Source: Troglohyphantes excavatus (taxonomy: Eukaryota; Arthropoda; Arachnida; Araneae; Linyphiidae). From it: 64,000 nucleotides of DNA. Both the position numbers and the translations under genes were made by a program. Below the pieces are notes generated by a model that saw only the letters and a program-made list of their open reading frames with translations, was not told the origin of the DNA and ran no database searches. The stretch lies in assembly GCA_963932185.1 (NCBI GenBank), contig OZ010678.1, forward strand, positions 13,449,144 to 13,513,143. Reading direction: 5' to 3'. The first letter of the stretch is position 1, and each line of letters opens with the position of its first letter. Of this stretch, positions 35,790 through 47,932 are shown piece after piece.

Positions 35790-36165
35790 GCCCATTGTGA
35801 ATGATCCATGTTTGGTTGCGTTGACAGTTTTGGTTTTCTATAGGTTTGGGGACAGATTTTCATCAGATTCATAATTTATTTTCTAAACAACTCGCATAGT
35901 TGAAGTTTCCCTTTTTTAACCGACTGAACAGCGCGCCAACCAAAACTTTCAAATAAAACGCCCGAAACTATAAATTAAAATCCCCAAATCGCGCGCCAAG
36001 GATAGAAAAGATTATCAATTCGACTTAGTATTTTTTTTATGTGATGTTCAAGATTTCTGTTCTAATTAAGATATTTTGACTTTTTTTTTTTGTTGGATAA
36101 CAATTTTTCGGAGATAATATTTATGAGTTGTTTCTCTTTAAATCTTTTGGAAGGTTAAATTAACT
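35790..36165 (+). repeat. Dispersed repeat E, copy 2
   Basis: Matches 27235-27640, same orientation. It ends just before the 27-bp tandem repeat at 36172. Confidence 0.8.
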
Positions 36166-36171
36166 AAAGGT

Positions 36172-36274
36172 TATATTAAAGAACAATTAAGGGATATGTA
36201 TATTAAAGAACAATTAAGGGATATGTATATTAAAGAACAATTAAGGGATATGTATATTAAAGAACAATTAAGGG
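36172..36274 (+). repeat. 27-bp tandem repeat, four copies
   Basis: Unit TATATTAAAGAACAATTAAG plus GGATATG, starting at 36172, 36199, 36226 and 36253 (the last cut short). Because 27 is a multiple of three, the frame is kept and reads MYIKEQLRD repeatedly, fused to the LINE endonuclease that follows. Confidence 0.92.
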
Positions 36275-37134
36275 TATTTTACTGCAATGCAATAAGTATT
36301 AGGAATAAAATAGAAGAATTAAGGGGCATAGTATCCACAAAAACCATCGATATAATTGGGATTACAGAAAGCTGGACAAATGTTAACGATTTAGCTGCGT
36401 TATTAGAAATTAAGGGTTTCATTATGTTTCGGCAGGATAGAATTAATAAGAAAGGAGGTAGTGTGTTGATTTATATAAAAGAAGATTTAAATTGTTCGGA
36501 AGTAACTTTTGAAGGTAAATCTCAATGTATTGAATCAGTTTGGATAAAATTAACAGATCATAAAATTTTAATGGGAGATTTTAATTTTCCTAACATTGAC
36601 TGGAAGGGTAACCTAGTTAACATTGGAAGAGGGGCAGAATTCTTGGACACGATTCAAGATTGCTTTTTAGAGCAATTGGTTCGTGATAATACAAGGGGTA
36701 ATGCGTTATTGGATTTGGTGTTTAGCAGTTGTGAAAATAGGGTACACAATTTAACAGTGAGCGAGCATCTAGGGGAAAGTGACCACAATATCATTAGATT
36801 TAATATTATGTTTCAGACAACTGTAGATAAAAATAACAGGTTAATTCCAAATTTTAGATATGTTAATTTCCATAAGTTACGAGCTGAGGTAACTAATGTT
36901 TTTAAGGATAGGTTGGAGCCTCATAGTAGATCAATGGAAGGAATTTAAAGATAAATTAAATGTAGCTGTTAATAAGCATATTTCGTTTAGGCAGAAAGAT
37001 GTAGTTCGAAAACTTTCTCCTATGTGGTTTTCAAAGGAAACAAAACGAGCTCTTAATTTAAAACAAAAGACGTATAAAATATTTAAAGAAACAGGTAGGG
37101 ACACTGATGGTAAGGAGCAAGCGCGGATCCAGGT
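36274..37134 (+). pseudogene. CR1-like LINE endonuclease fragment
   Basis: Start of a LINE ORF2: LRVFYCNAISIRNKIEELRG and DIIGITESWTN, then MGDFNFPNIDW and the closing GESDHNIIRF, which are the N-terminal, metal-binding and C-terminal motifs of the EEP/APE endonuclease that nicks target DNA. The segment between ESVWIKLTDHK and ILMGDF is too short; the central YRPP strand region is missing, so this copy has an internal deletion. After 36940 the protein continues in a shifted frame (WKEFKDKLNVAVNKHISFRQ, then PMWFSKETKRALNLKQKTYK). It stops being LINE-like at 37119, where another element is inserted. No reverse transcriptase follows. CR1 assignment is from the GDFNFPxIDW style. Confidence 0.8.
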
Positions 37135-37672
37135 GGAGTGTAAAGGGGTAATTACCCCCCCCCCCCCCCCCCCCCCTTAAATCTAAGATTATATTTTCAA
37201 AAGTCACCTAGGCAATGAAAAATTTCAAACTAAGAATTTTTTTTGCGAATTGTGATATATATGCATTGCTTAACGCTCTTTAAAACTTCCCAATACTCTC
37301 CCCGCCCCCCTCCCGTAGACAGAGTTACTCAAAGTATGCTTGGTTTTAATTTCTATAGAGAAAATTTAATGAAAAGAAAATGAAAAAAAGTTAAAGTAAT
37401 TATTTCGAAAATGTTAAATTTCAATGTAGTTTCTCCAGCAACGGAAAAACTTTCGTTGGGGGAGGGCGTCAAATTTGGTGTTCATGATAACAATATACTG
37501 TATTACTCCCGGGGTACAATGAAATTTAACATTTTCGAAATGATTACTTTAACTTTTTTTCATTCCCTTTTCATTAAATTTTCTCTATAGAAATTAAAAC
37601 AAGCATACTTTGAGTAACTCTGTCTACGGGAGGGGGGCGGGGAGAGTATTGGGAAGTTTTAAAGAGCGTTAA
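37119..37672. mobile_element. Element I copy with a 158-bp inverted repeat
   Basis: Starts CAAGCGCGGATCCAGG inside the LINE remnant and includes an 18-bp-plus C run. Arms 37270-37428 and 37515-37672 are near-perfect complements and include GGGAGGGGGGCGGGGAGAG. The 86-bp loop is the reverse complement of the start of element I at 34090-34200. Confidence 0.75.
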
Positions 37673-38549
37673 TGTTAAATGAATTTCTTAAAATTTTAAT
37701 CATATATTTCGAAATAATAATTTTATTAAGCTGATCTTTTTATCTCTATTACTTCAAAACCACCCAAATAAAATACACAAACCTTCATTACTTATATGTA
37801 TATTTTTTAATTTTATTTAAATTAGGATATTAATATTCATAAAACTTATGAATAGCGACCATGCTATATTTTGATTGTGATGGATTCAGAAAAACGCTTT
37901 ATATGTATATCTAAAATTTAATGATTTTCATCTTTGTAGTTTTTTTGCTATATTTAAATGTGCATCAAATGATCAAATGACGCGGCTGTACAAACATCCA
38001 CCAACTTCTCCATATTATCAATCTTTCCAGTTCTTGCAGGAACGTGCAAATTAAATGTCTTTACAAATTATAACTTTTAACACTGTATGGTTCCCCTTGA
38101 TGATGACAAATTAAGAATCTTATATATATTTCTCTTACGCGGTGATCGAAAAACGCATTATTTCTATATGTGGAATGGCAACACGAAACTTTTGTTTACA
38201 TCAACAATCGCGGTCGCCATTGAATGGCCGCACTATTTAAAAATGAATTTTAGGATTGCCTAGCCATTTTGATGTCTCGATATTTTAATGTTTTTCGAAG
38301 AATGAGTTGAGCAAGAAAGCTTCTTCGAAGGTCCAGCGAAATAGCTATTTGTAGAAGTTGATAATTTCGGGTGCATGACGGAAGTTAGCGAATTTTGTGG
38401 GACTTTTTTCGGGAAAGTTCGCCTGTCACATTTATTAAAGGATTTGTTATCTGACAATACAGGCAAAGGAAAAAACTATCATCAACATGGTTTCTCCCTT
38501 ATATGCAACTGAACAGAAAAGGACTGAAACAACTAAACAGTAAATCCAT

Positions 38550-40108
38550 TTGCTGAATCATTTTCTTCAAATGCTCCAATTAGCCAAAAGTAATCCTACG
38601 GCAGACGTCAAGTTAGTTTTTTTGGAAATTCCAACGACGATACAATGCATCTATTCTATAGGTGAACATTGCCAAAGGATATCGCCTATGAATCAGTGCC
38701 CACATCCTATGGTATATCCCCTACTTTTTCTCGAGGAGAATTCGGTTGGCCGAGCAAGTGGAAGAAAGGCGCACTGCCAAACGTATTCAAGTTACACAAT
38801 TGCAGTATTACGCTTACAGGCTGGCAGTGCGAGAGGAATTTAGTATTTTGCGGAAAACTCTTTCAGTAATACATTGTTGATGCCTACGTGAAAACAGAAG
38901 ATTCACGTTTAAATTATTGCACGTAAACCAAAAGAACTTGAGAATTGAGCTGTACCAAGGTCTTTTGGATGCTTTACTGAAGTATGTAATAGTTTTCAGC
39001 AAGCGTGTAGAGAGCTTGGGTTTCTGGACGGTGCTCAACATTGGCATGATATATTAAGCGAGGCATCACAAATAAGAATGCCACGTCATTTACGAATGCC
39101 TTTTGTTGTTATTTGTGGGTTTGGAGAAGTAGAAGGTATACCTTCACTATGGACACAGCATTGCAATGTTCTTTGTGAAGATTTTGTGCACCAGTACTCG
39201 CAAGAAACTGGAGTACAATATGCCTCTTCTAAAATTAATGAACAAGAAGAAGCTGAAGGTCGACTCAACATTGAAAAGCTCAATGCTGAACAGAAAATTG
39301 TTCTTACAATGGTTCCAAGTGCTGTGTATGAAAAGAAGACGTCTAAACTTTTTTTTTAGATGGGCCAGCAGGAACAGGAAAGACTTTTGTGTATTCTACT
39401 TTATTGCATATAGAATGGGGCCAGGGGAAAGGAGACCAAGCAACACATGTTGCATCTACTGGAATTGCTGCTACGTTGTTAAGTGGAGGACGAACTGCTC
39501 ATATAACTTTTAAGATAACCCTTATCTTGAAGCAACATTAACCTGTAATTTAAAACCCATTACACCTGAAGCACGAATATTCAAATTAATTATTTGGGAT
39601 GAGGCACCTATGTATATGCCTTTTTGGCTGTTGACAGACTTTTGCAAAATTTGACTCATTGCTCTGAGCCATTTGGTGGAAAAGTTGTGCTCTTAGGCGG
39701 AAATTTTTGTCAAGTGTTACCTGTAATTCCTAGAAGTTCCAGTGTGTTGACAATTGCTAGCTGCTTGAAAAAACATGCTTTGTGGACTGAATTTCATGTT
39801 TTGTATCCGAAAATATGCATGCTCTTCTTCATGAAAGGGAGTTTGCAAAATGGTTGTTCAGTTATCTACCAATACAAGATCCAATTAAATAACTGTATGA
39901 TGATCTTGATTTTTTGACAGATTGATTTTCCATCGGACAACAATATGCCTTTTTTGTTCAGAAGAAAATAATTTCCAATCCGTTTAGCTTTTTCTATGAC
40001 TGTTAATAAGTCACAAGGCCAAACATTCAACGAAATCTGTTTAGTTTTATCCAAACCTGTAATTAGTCGGGCAATTGTATGTTGGTCTTTCAACAGTGCG
40101 ATCATTTA
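38550..40108 (+). pseudogene. Helitron Pif1-like helicase, broken
   Basis: Remnants of the helicase that would unwind DNA during rolling-circle transposition. In order: LAKSNPTADVKLVFLE; RELGFLDGAQHWHDILSEAS (about 39015-39074), the pre-helicase segment; KLNAEQKIVLTMV; Walker A LDGPAGTGKTFVYSTLL (from about 39357); ASTGIAATLLSGGRTAH; Walker B-like LIIWDEAPM (about 39587-39613); VVLLGGNFCQVLPVI; and the C-terminal SMTVNKSQGQTFNEICLVLS (about 39993-40052). These occur in several frames with many stops, and the block between about 39920 and 39960 is deleted. The gene is dead. The Rep (HUH) half was not found. Confidence 0.85.
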
Positions 40109-40529
40109 ACCATGTTTCAATAATAGCTACACATTCAGAGACATACAATTGACAATTGTGTGTTTAAAAGTTCTAACGTAAGTAATTTTCTGTTTAAACT
40201 ATAAAATTAAAAATTTAGGGAAACTTTTACGAATTTCTACGTAGTATCTGCCAACAGCAATGTTTATATGTAGTTTTTAATTATATTTCATTTCAAATGT
40301 TGCATTTCAAACAAACAGTTATGTCATTAGAAATTGTAATTCATCAACCCATTGTCAACAAAGCATTCACAACAAGTCTGTTTAATCATGTTTTTTGTTT
40401 ACATTCTTATTATACCTTTGAAAAAAATTTCAGCTTTCGGAGTTTCAAATTTGATTTATATTACTAAAAATGTTTTTTTGCTAGGACACATTATTATTGT
40501 GTCCCACCTTATAGCGAGCGAAGCGAGAA

Positions 40530-40618
40530 TTGGTTTGCGAAGCAAACCAAAGAGGATTGCATAGCAATCCTCCGGGGGTTGGCGGAGCGTCAGCGGAGCA
40601 GGGGGCAGAGCCCCCTAG
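40530..40618 (+). other. Three consecutive hairpins at the Helitron 3' end
   Basis: Stems: TTGGTTTGC/GCAAACCAA (40530-40550, loop 3), GAGGATTGC/GCAATCCTC (40552-40572, loop 3), AGGGGGC/GCCCCCT (40600-40616, loop 3), then TAG. The last is the canonical Helitron terminator; the other two are subterminal stems. Confidence 0.92.
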
Positions 40619-41175
40619 TATTATTTATTTCGCTATAAATATTGTGATTGTATCTATTTTGAAACTTATTTCGTTCCCGTGAGTAGAACGGATATTTCAG
40701 CTAGTAAAGTATAAACGTTACCAATATTTTTTAGCATGAATTACTGTAATTACTTGTAAACATAGTGACCAACAAAATAAAACATCGGATTATTTTGAAA
40801 TAGCGTTCCTGATTTTGGGGAAATTCGAATAATATTTTTAAAATTATTTCTCGTTTAATTGGATAAAAACAAATTCGCCTATATTTCGGTTATAACTCAT
40901 TTTATTGCTGCAGTGATAAAGGATGGGAAAAAGAATTTAGCCAACAAATTTTAACAATTTGAAATGCTTTATGAGAATTCAATGATTCAAAAGCACTAAT
41001 TTGAAAAAACAAAATTACTATTTTACAAAACACTTAAATTTATTCTTAAATTATTTTGTTTAAAAAAATATTAAAATTACTGTGTAAATAAAATACATAT
41101 TTAAAACTTCTTTCTTATAAAGTTGTAAGTTCCTATATTTTTGTCAACGTTGTCGCGCTTAAAACAACTATTATC

Positions 41176-41962
41176 TTCAGTCAGTATGGAAGAGTTTCAC
41201 GTGACGTATTAACATGGTAACTTACTAGTAGTTTCGATTCCTTCCCTACAGCAGACAACTTTGCTTTTGTTTGTTTAGTCGCTACGCTTGCAATTATGGG
41301 AAAGTTTGTTTATAATATTTGTTTTTTCCAAATAAGTAATATTTTTATTCCATATATGAATGAATTTAAGTACAGAAATACTTATATTATATTTGTATAT
41401 AATTAGAATTACAACAAAATACGAAAAAATACTTTTATTTCAACACAAAAATACTTGATAAGCGATGAGTACAATCTATCTTAGTGTTTGTGGTAAATAT
41501 TTCTATATTGAGGTATTATTTAAAGACTAAAACTTAAAATTATAGTACAGGAGCTAAATCTCCATGCTAACCTTACGGAACTTCTTCGGCGTCGCGGAAC
41601 TTTCTCCATGTTTTGTTGGAACAGCGGTCTTCTTCTTCTCGGCGTGAAACTCCCCCATTCAGTTTGGTTTGGTTTGATTAAAAACGTCACACTAGAGCTG
41701 CCCATTGGGCTATTGGCGACGGTTCAGGGTCATTCATACATGCACCTCGTTATTTTAGAATCATGACCAGATGACGAGAAACCACCTGAACTGGCACCCA
41801 ACGCCATCAATAGACGTCGGGACTTTGAACCCCGATCATATGTATCGTGCACCAGTCCCGTATACACCCGTTAATTTTTGCGGATTTCTGGACGACTTTT
41901 CTAGTATTTTGTAGCGAAGCTGGCAACCTTCCGATATCAGTATTCAGTTAAAGAGTTGTTCC
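41176..41962. other. No gene recognised
   Basis: A mixed-composition stretch. CACGTGACG occurs near 41199. Short frames here are not supported by any recognisable domain. Confidence 0.5.
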
Positions 41963-43202
41963 CACTGAACTCTAATAGGGTTGCTGGAAGGCTGAAAGTC
42001 AGTTTCGCCAATAGGGGAATTGAAGGTATGGCGGCCGTCGCCAATTGTTCCCCTCAATTTGTCGGTAGATAGGAGTTTCAATGGTAAAATCGCTTTTTTA
42101 AAAAAATTATTGCGCTTTAAATATAGCATTTTTGATAATGCTGTAAATCACAAAAAAACACGTTAATATTGTAGATTATGAGAAATTTTTTTGTTTGCGT
42201 TGCTTTTAAAGGGAAATATTAATATTTAGATGTTTTATACAACCACATCGGTGGTCATAATTTTTAACTTTTAACGCTAATTTTTGTTATTTTATGGTTT
42301 TAATGCCTAAAATATTGCCGTAATTAATTTGGGTAAATTAAAATTAATTACTCTCTTAATTAATAACAAAATAATTAAAATGATTTGCATAATTAAATAA
42401 TTATTATTTTTAATTTTTTAAAATAAACTCTTAAGAACAATTAATGTTTAATTGGTACTAATTAACATTTATAGTACCACTTATCCAGTGGAGTTGCAAT
42501 TCAAAAATAATGAATAGGGTTATAAATAAATAATAATTGTTAATAAATAATTATTTTTAATTTAAATATATGATAAAATTCCCAGAATATTTACCAATAT
42601 AAAAAAAATAAACGCTAACTAGCAATTATGTTGATTAGTAATTAATTGATCATTAATAATTATTAAATTTCAATAATTTGTTAATTACTAAGGAAATTTT
42701 ATTGATTTTTTAAGAAATTAACAATTATAAACAATAACAATAATACAACGCTAAAATAATCCTTATTGCAATTTTATCGGAATAAAACTCATTTTATCGC
42801 TATATATTATTAGTGCATATAATAATGTTTTTATTAAACTATTACTTTTAAATTACAATATAATTACTTTTACATAAATGTATTTTAGTAACTTTTCAGA
42901 AACACGTTAAAAGAAAATATGCGATTAATGATTTATTAAATTTCTTTTTAAAAAACCTGATCCAACGTCTAAACTCTTAAAATACTATATAATGCAATTA
43001 TTATGTAACACGACGTCTAGCGTAGTCAAAGGTGAAACAAAATCCAAAGCAAGCGATAAAAGTCACCAATCTGGCGGCCATGTACCTAATTCTCCCCCGT
43101 TTCTCGCTAACTCTATCCCGTTTTCTCGCCCTTGTAGACTTCATCGGCTTTTATACACTTCCTCCTTCTAGGTCTTATACATTTCTATGGCTTCGATCTA
43201 TG
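41963..43202 (+). mobile_element. Family D element, copy 3
   Basis: Starts CACTGAACTCTAATAGGG. A perfect 8-bp duplication, GTTGTTCC, lies at 41955-41962 and 43203-43210. The 3' end shows a small local duplication (CTATGGCTTCGATCTATG). Shorter than other copies because the AT minisatellite is mostly missing. Confidence 0.9.
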
Positions 43203-43327
43203 GTTGTTCCATAGAAATGAGCACTGAATTCTAATAGGGTTGCTGGAAGGCTGAAATCCAGTTTCGCCAATAGGGGAAATGAAGGTAGGACGGCTTTCGC
43301 CAACTCAACGCAAAAAAGTGGCGGGAG

Positions 43328-43940
43328 GCATATTAACTACCTATACACGAGTAGACGCATTGGAAAATTTCGAGCTTTCTGATTCGTCGGTTTCACTACG
43401 TAGCTGTGACGTCACACTATTTCTCATCCATTATACTTACATTTCAATTGTTGGTAATGGGTTTATTTAAGTAGAATTGCATTACATTTTGTAATTTTAT
43501 ACGAGTGTTATTCTTCTGCTGAGCATTTTCTACCTTTTATTATCTGTATGTATATATATATATATATGAAAAAATTAAAATTAAATCTTAGAATAGTTAC
43601 AAAAATTATTGCATTAATCACAATTCAATAGTTTTCTTTTTTTCTAATTAAAACGTTGAGAATCAGCATTTAAAAAAAAAATCATAGCCTGCATTCATGT
43701 ACTTCATAAAAACTCCCTTCATAAAAAAAAAATTCAATAACAAATATATTCAGTTGAGAAATAACCAAAAAGCAATCATGTAACAATCAAATATAAAAAC
43801 CGAGTTCCATAATTACTAGCAGATTTGTGCTTTCCTGTGATGAGAAAATAATGTGACGTCGCAGCTACGTAGTGAAACCGACGAATCAGAAGGCTCGAAA
43901 TTTTCCAATGCGTCTACTCGTGTATAGGTAGTTAATATGC
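43328..43940. mobile_element. Small Mutator-like TIR element in D copy 4
   Basis: 613 bp with about 90-bp inverted repeats starting GCATATTAACTACCTATACA and including CTACGTAGCTG and GACGTCAC. Flanks TGGCGGGAG and TGACGGGAG form a 9-bp duplication with one mismatch. D copy 1 shows the empty site (ACGGGAGATAGGAG near 9969). The interior is non-coding with a TA tract near 43551. Confidence 0.85.
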
Positions 43941-44574
43941 TGACGGGAGATAGGAGTTTCCATGCTAAAATCGCTTTATTTAAAAATTTATTGCGCTCTA
44001 AATACAACTCTTTTGATAATGCTGATTATTGCAAAAAATCACGGAAATATTGTAGATTGTGAGAAAAAATGTTGTTTGTGTTGTTTTTATGGGGAAATAT
44101 TATTTTTTAGAAGTTTTATACATCCATATGAGTGGCTATATTTATTAACTTTTAACGGTAACTTTAGTTATTTTATGGCTCAATGCCTAAAATATTGCCA
44201 TAATTAATTTAAGGTATTAATATTAATTAATATCTCTTACTTAATCAAAAATAATTAAAATAACGTACATAAATATTTTTTGAATTGTAATAAAATTTTA
44301 AAAACTATATTTTAATCGGTACTAATTAGCATGTATAGTACCACTTAGCCAGTGGCGTAACAATATGGGAATGGGGGGGGGGGGGTCAACTAGCTCCATT
44401 CCTAGAATATTTATCAATATAAAAGAAAAACTTCTAATTAGCAGTAAGTAATTAGACGTTAATTCGTTTCGTAATTATTAAGTTCCATTGATTTGTTAAT
44501 TGAGAGAATTTGAAATTTTTAACTTGAAGAAAATATATATAAAAAAAATATTATGCAATAATACTTTTTACTAA

Positions 44575-45050
44575 TTAGACTTTATTAATTATGCTATTAA
44601 TTAGATTAAACTTTATTAATTAAACTATTAATTATATTATATACTTTATTAATTAAACTATTTATTTTATTATATACTTTATTAATTAAAATATTTATTA
44701 TATAATATATTTTATTAATTATATTATATACTTTATTAATTAAACTATTTATTATATAATACACTTTATTAATTATATTATATACTTTATTAATTATATA
44801 ATATATTTTATTAATTAATTTATACACTTTATTAATTAAACTATTAATTATATTATAGACTTTATTATTAGATTATACTTTATTAATTAGACTACACTTT
44901 ATTAATTAGACTACACTTTATTAATTATACTATTAATTAGATTACCTTATTGATTAGATTATACTTTGTTAATTATAGTTTTAATTAGATTAAACTGTGT
45001 CAATTAGACTATATTTTAATAATTAGATTCATTTATTAATTAGAGTAAGA
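44575..45050. repeat. AT minisatellite in D copy 4
   Basis: Same array type as 10497-10866, same orientation. Units read ATACTTTATTAATTA with variable spacers of about 30-37 bp. Confidence 0.85.
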
Positions 45051-46688
45051 ATAATTAAATAATTATCAATATTTACTCACTATTTTTTAGTTCAAATATA
45101 GTGTTTTTATGAAACTCTTAATTTAAAATTATAATACAATATTGCTTTCAGTGGCGTAGCCAGGATTGTCCGAAGGGGGGGGGGGGAGGGGGGGGGGGGG
45201 TCCATAAATTATTTTTGGTCCAACCAAAACCAAATATATTTTTTTATTATTATTAATAACTGATTTGAAATTTTTTTAACTAATAATTTTAATTAAATTT
45301 AATTAATAATTTGAAAAAATTTAGTTAATATTTTGAATAAAATTTAATTAATAATTTTAATTTATTAATTTTAATTAATAATTTAAAATTAGCAATTTTA
45401 GTTAATAATTTTTAATTAATAATTTTAAATTAATAATTTTAAATTACCAATTTTAATTGATAATATTAAATTAGTAATTTTAATTAATCATAATAATTTT
45501 TAAGTAGTTTTTTTAAATTAGTAAATTTAAATTATGATATTTTTTAATTTAAACAGTAGTTTTAAATTAAAATTATAATAAAAAATTTTAATTGATTAAA
45601 TATTATTTATAAATTATAATTAAGAAGTAAATTAAAAGCTTAAAACACGTAGGCAGTGCCGTCACACAAAAATATTTTGGGGGGGTTGAGACAAGAAATT
45701 TCCCAACTTAACGATTCGAAATTCCCAACTTAACGATTCAAAATTCCCAACTTATCGGCGTCGGGTACGGATACCAGCTCGGGTATTATTCTCGTTATCT
45801 GACCATGATTAAAAAATACGAGGCATTATTCCCAGGTCTTTTCTTCGAGATAGACCCGAACCAACGTTGTGGCACGCAACATTTGTTGCACGCATGTTCC
45901 AGTGCAGTGTCCGTTCTAAATGCGATGTTAATTAACCAAACTTAACGATTGGAAATTTTGAACACAACAGTGCTAAAAATTCCTAGTTCCAACTTATCAA
46001 CTTTTTATAGGATAATTTTATTGTGGGAGTCATAAGGGGGGGGGGGGGGGGGGGATAACAAATACAGCCATGTTCTGAAAATGTAACATGATCTGTAAAT
46101 AGTGGGAGTGAAAGGGACTCGGCAGTTGTGTCAACCCAACAGCCATTGCTAATCTTAACATAAAACATAAATATAATAATATTCAAAAATAAAAAGTATC
46201 TATATACCAATATGACCATATTTATCAAGTAGTAACTAAATTATAAATTTTTTTAATTAATAACCATTTTAATTCTAAATTAATCGATGCAGGAAAACAG
46301 CAATTTAAATTATTATAAATAAATTCAATAAACTTAGAAGTATTCAAAGAGAGAATCCTCCAAAGTTAATGTTAAAACGAAACACATATCACATAAAATT
46401 AGATAAAGAAAATAGGTACTGAAAGATGCGTCCTCCGCGCATAAGATTTTTCGTAGCAATCGTATCGAAGTCCGAGAATTTTTTTTTAACCGAGGGGTGA
46501 TTTAAATAAAAGAACCCATCGAAAGTTCTGGAAGTTTCTATTTGAAACTGGTAAAAATTAAAAATATATATATATTTATTGAAAAACACACAGAAAACGC
46601 ACAGCGTCAACCTTGCACAATTTTGTGATTGGTTAATCACAAAACAAAAAAAAATAACAAAAAAAAATCCTAGACATGAGACTAAATT

Positions 46689-46742
46689 TATATGGGACTG
46701 GCGCGCCAGTCCCATATATTCGAAGCGCCATGGCGCTTCGAA
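46689..46742. repeat. Twin perfect palindromes in hAT-N copy 2
   Basis: A 30-bp perfect palindrome centred on GGCGCGCC (46689-46718), then a 24-bp perfect palindrome centred on CCATGG (46719-46742). Conserved with 4292-4348. Confidence 0.92.
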
Positions 46743-47932
46743 TATTAGCTGAAAGAAATTTTACATTGTGGATGGCAAAGCCAATAGGGTTATATGAAAC
46801 AAAAGTGATTTTCGAATAAAAAGGAGAGGATTTTGATTTAGACAATCGCACCTAACATTATAAAAGAGAAGTTATTTTAATAAAAAGAACACTGTGTGAC
46901 GTTTGCGTAAAGTGCAACGCCATATATTTTAAAATTCTTTAAATGATAATCTGAACGTTAAAACTTATAATATAACTTTGACAATGACGAACAACAAAAT
47001 GAGCAGATGCGACCATTTTTTTAGTCGCCTGCTGGAAATCTGAAAACATTGCTCCTTAATTTAAACAATTTATTATGTATTTAAAATGTGGGATTTTTTT
47101 TAAGGAAACGATGCCACGTTTAAAAAATTTTTTCGCTTGACGTAATAAAAAATACAATGAAATTTATAAAATAGTTCCGCCACTGGCGTTGTGTCGGCTA
47201 CAGACTACATTAGTCAACTCCATCTGGAGCCTTAGCGTCGTATCGGTCGAAAGTGTGCAGTGAACTCTGAAACCAAACACACGAATTTAAGTTTAATTTT
47301 ACAAGTTGGACAATTTCTAATTTTCCCTTAATAACCTTGGTGTTTTTGCTTTCATTTGTTAAAAATATTAATTTTCTTCAGAAATAAATTTTCCCAACTC
47401 GGGTATTTTTAAACCTTGAAATTCCCAACTTTTAGGGTTTCCAAATTACTGGGGGGGGGGGGGGGGGTCGGACTCTCCCCCAAACCTCCACGGCGCGACG
47501 TGCCTGCACGTAGGGGATGATTGGGTCAGGGAAAATACCTTACTTCAAAGCAATCAATTTCTGGATTGATGCACTGTGAATTCCGGCTCAACTGCCGCCC
47601 CATTTCAAGTGTTAAGAAAAGTATCCTTTTACATGTACAAACAAGCAAGACAATCATACAGACCTACTACCCCATCGTCCCCCCCCCCCTCCCCCACAAA
47701 AAGTCGAATTTTCTTCTTCAAGGTTGTTTCACCATTGCTCTCCTTAAAATTATCCCTTCAGGGACAGAAAGGAAAGGAGCAAGAGATACATGTGGGATAG
47801 ATCAGGAAATGCGACGTGTGTTTTCTCTATAGAAATCAGAGAAAATATCTTCTTTTTTTTTTCTTTTGCATTTGTTATTTTTCAATAAAATAAAAAAAAC
47901 TGGCTATAGGGGGGGGGGGGGGGGGGGGTTCT

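Larger units (their letters stand above)
38118..40618 (+). mobile_element. Degenerate Helitron
   Basis: Starts TCTTATATATATTTCTCTTA and ends CCCCCTAG with the host A before and host T after, exactly the A|TC...CTAG|T arrangement of Helitron rolling-circle transposons, with no target duplication. The terminal stem AGGGGGC-AGA-GCCCCCT (40600-40616) overlaps the CTAG. Uninterrupted target sequence exists in the two other family H copies. At 2.5 kb it is shorter than autonomous Helitrons; the HUH Rep part is not recognisable, and only helicase remnants remain. Confidence 0.93.
37673..41175 (+). repeat. Dispersed repeat family H, copy 3, split by a Helitron
   Basis: The left part 37673-38117 and right part 40619-41175 join perfectly when the Helitron is removed, matching copies at 6960 and 28925. 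The right part also gives the empty site for element G near 41118. Confidence 0.85.

Noticed and set aside
44606..44827. 73-codon frame of repeated YKIYYIINK
   Set aside because: Translation of the AT minisatellite in D copy 4.
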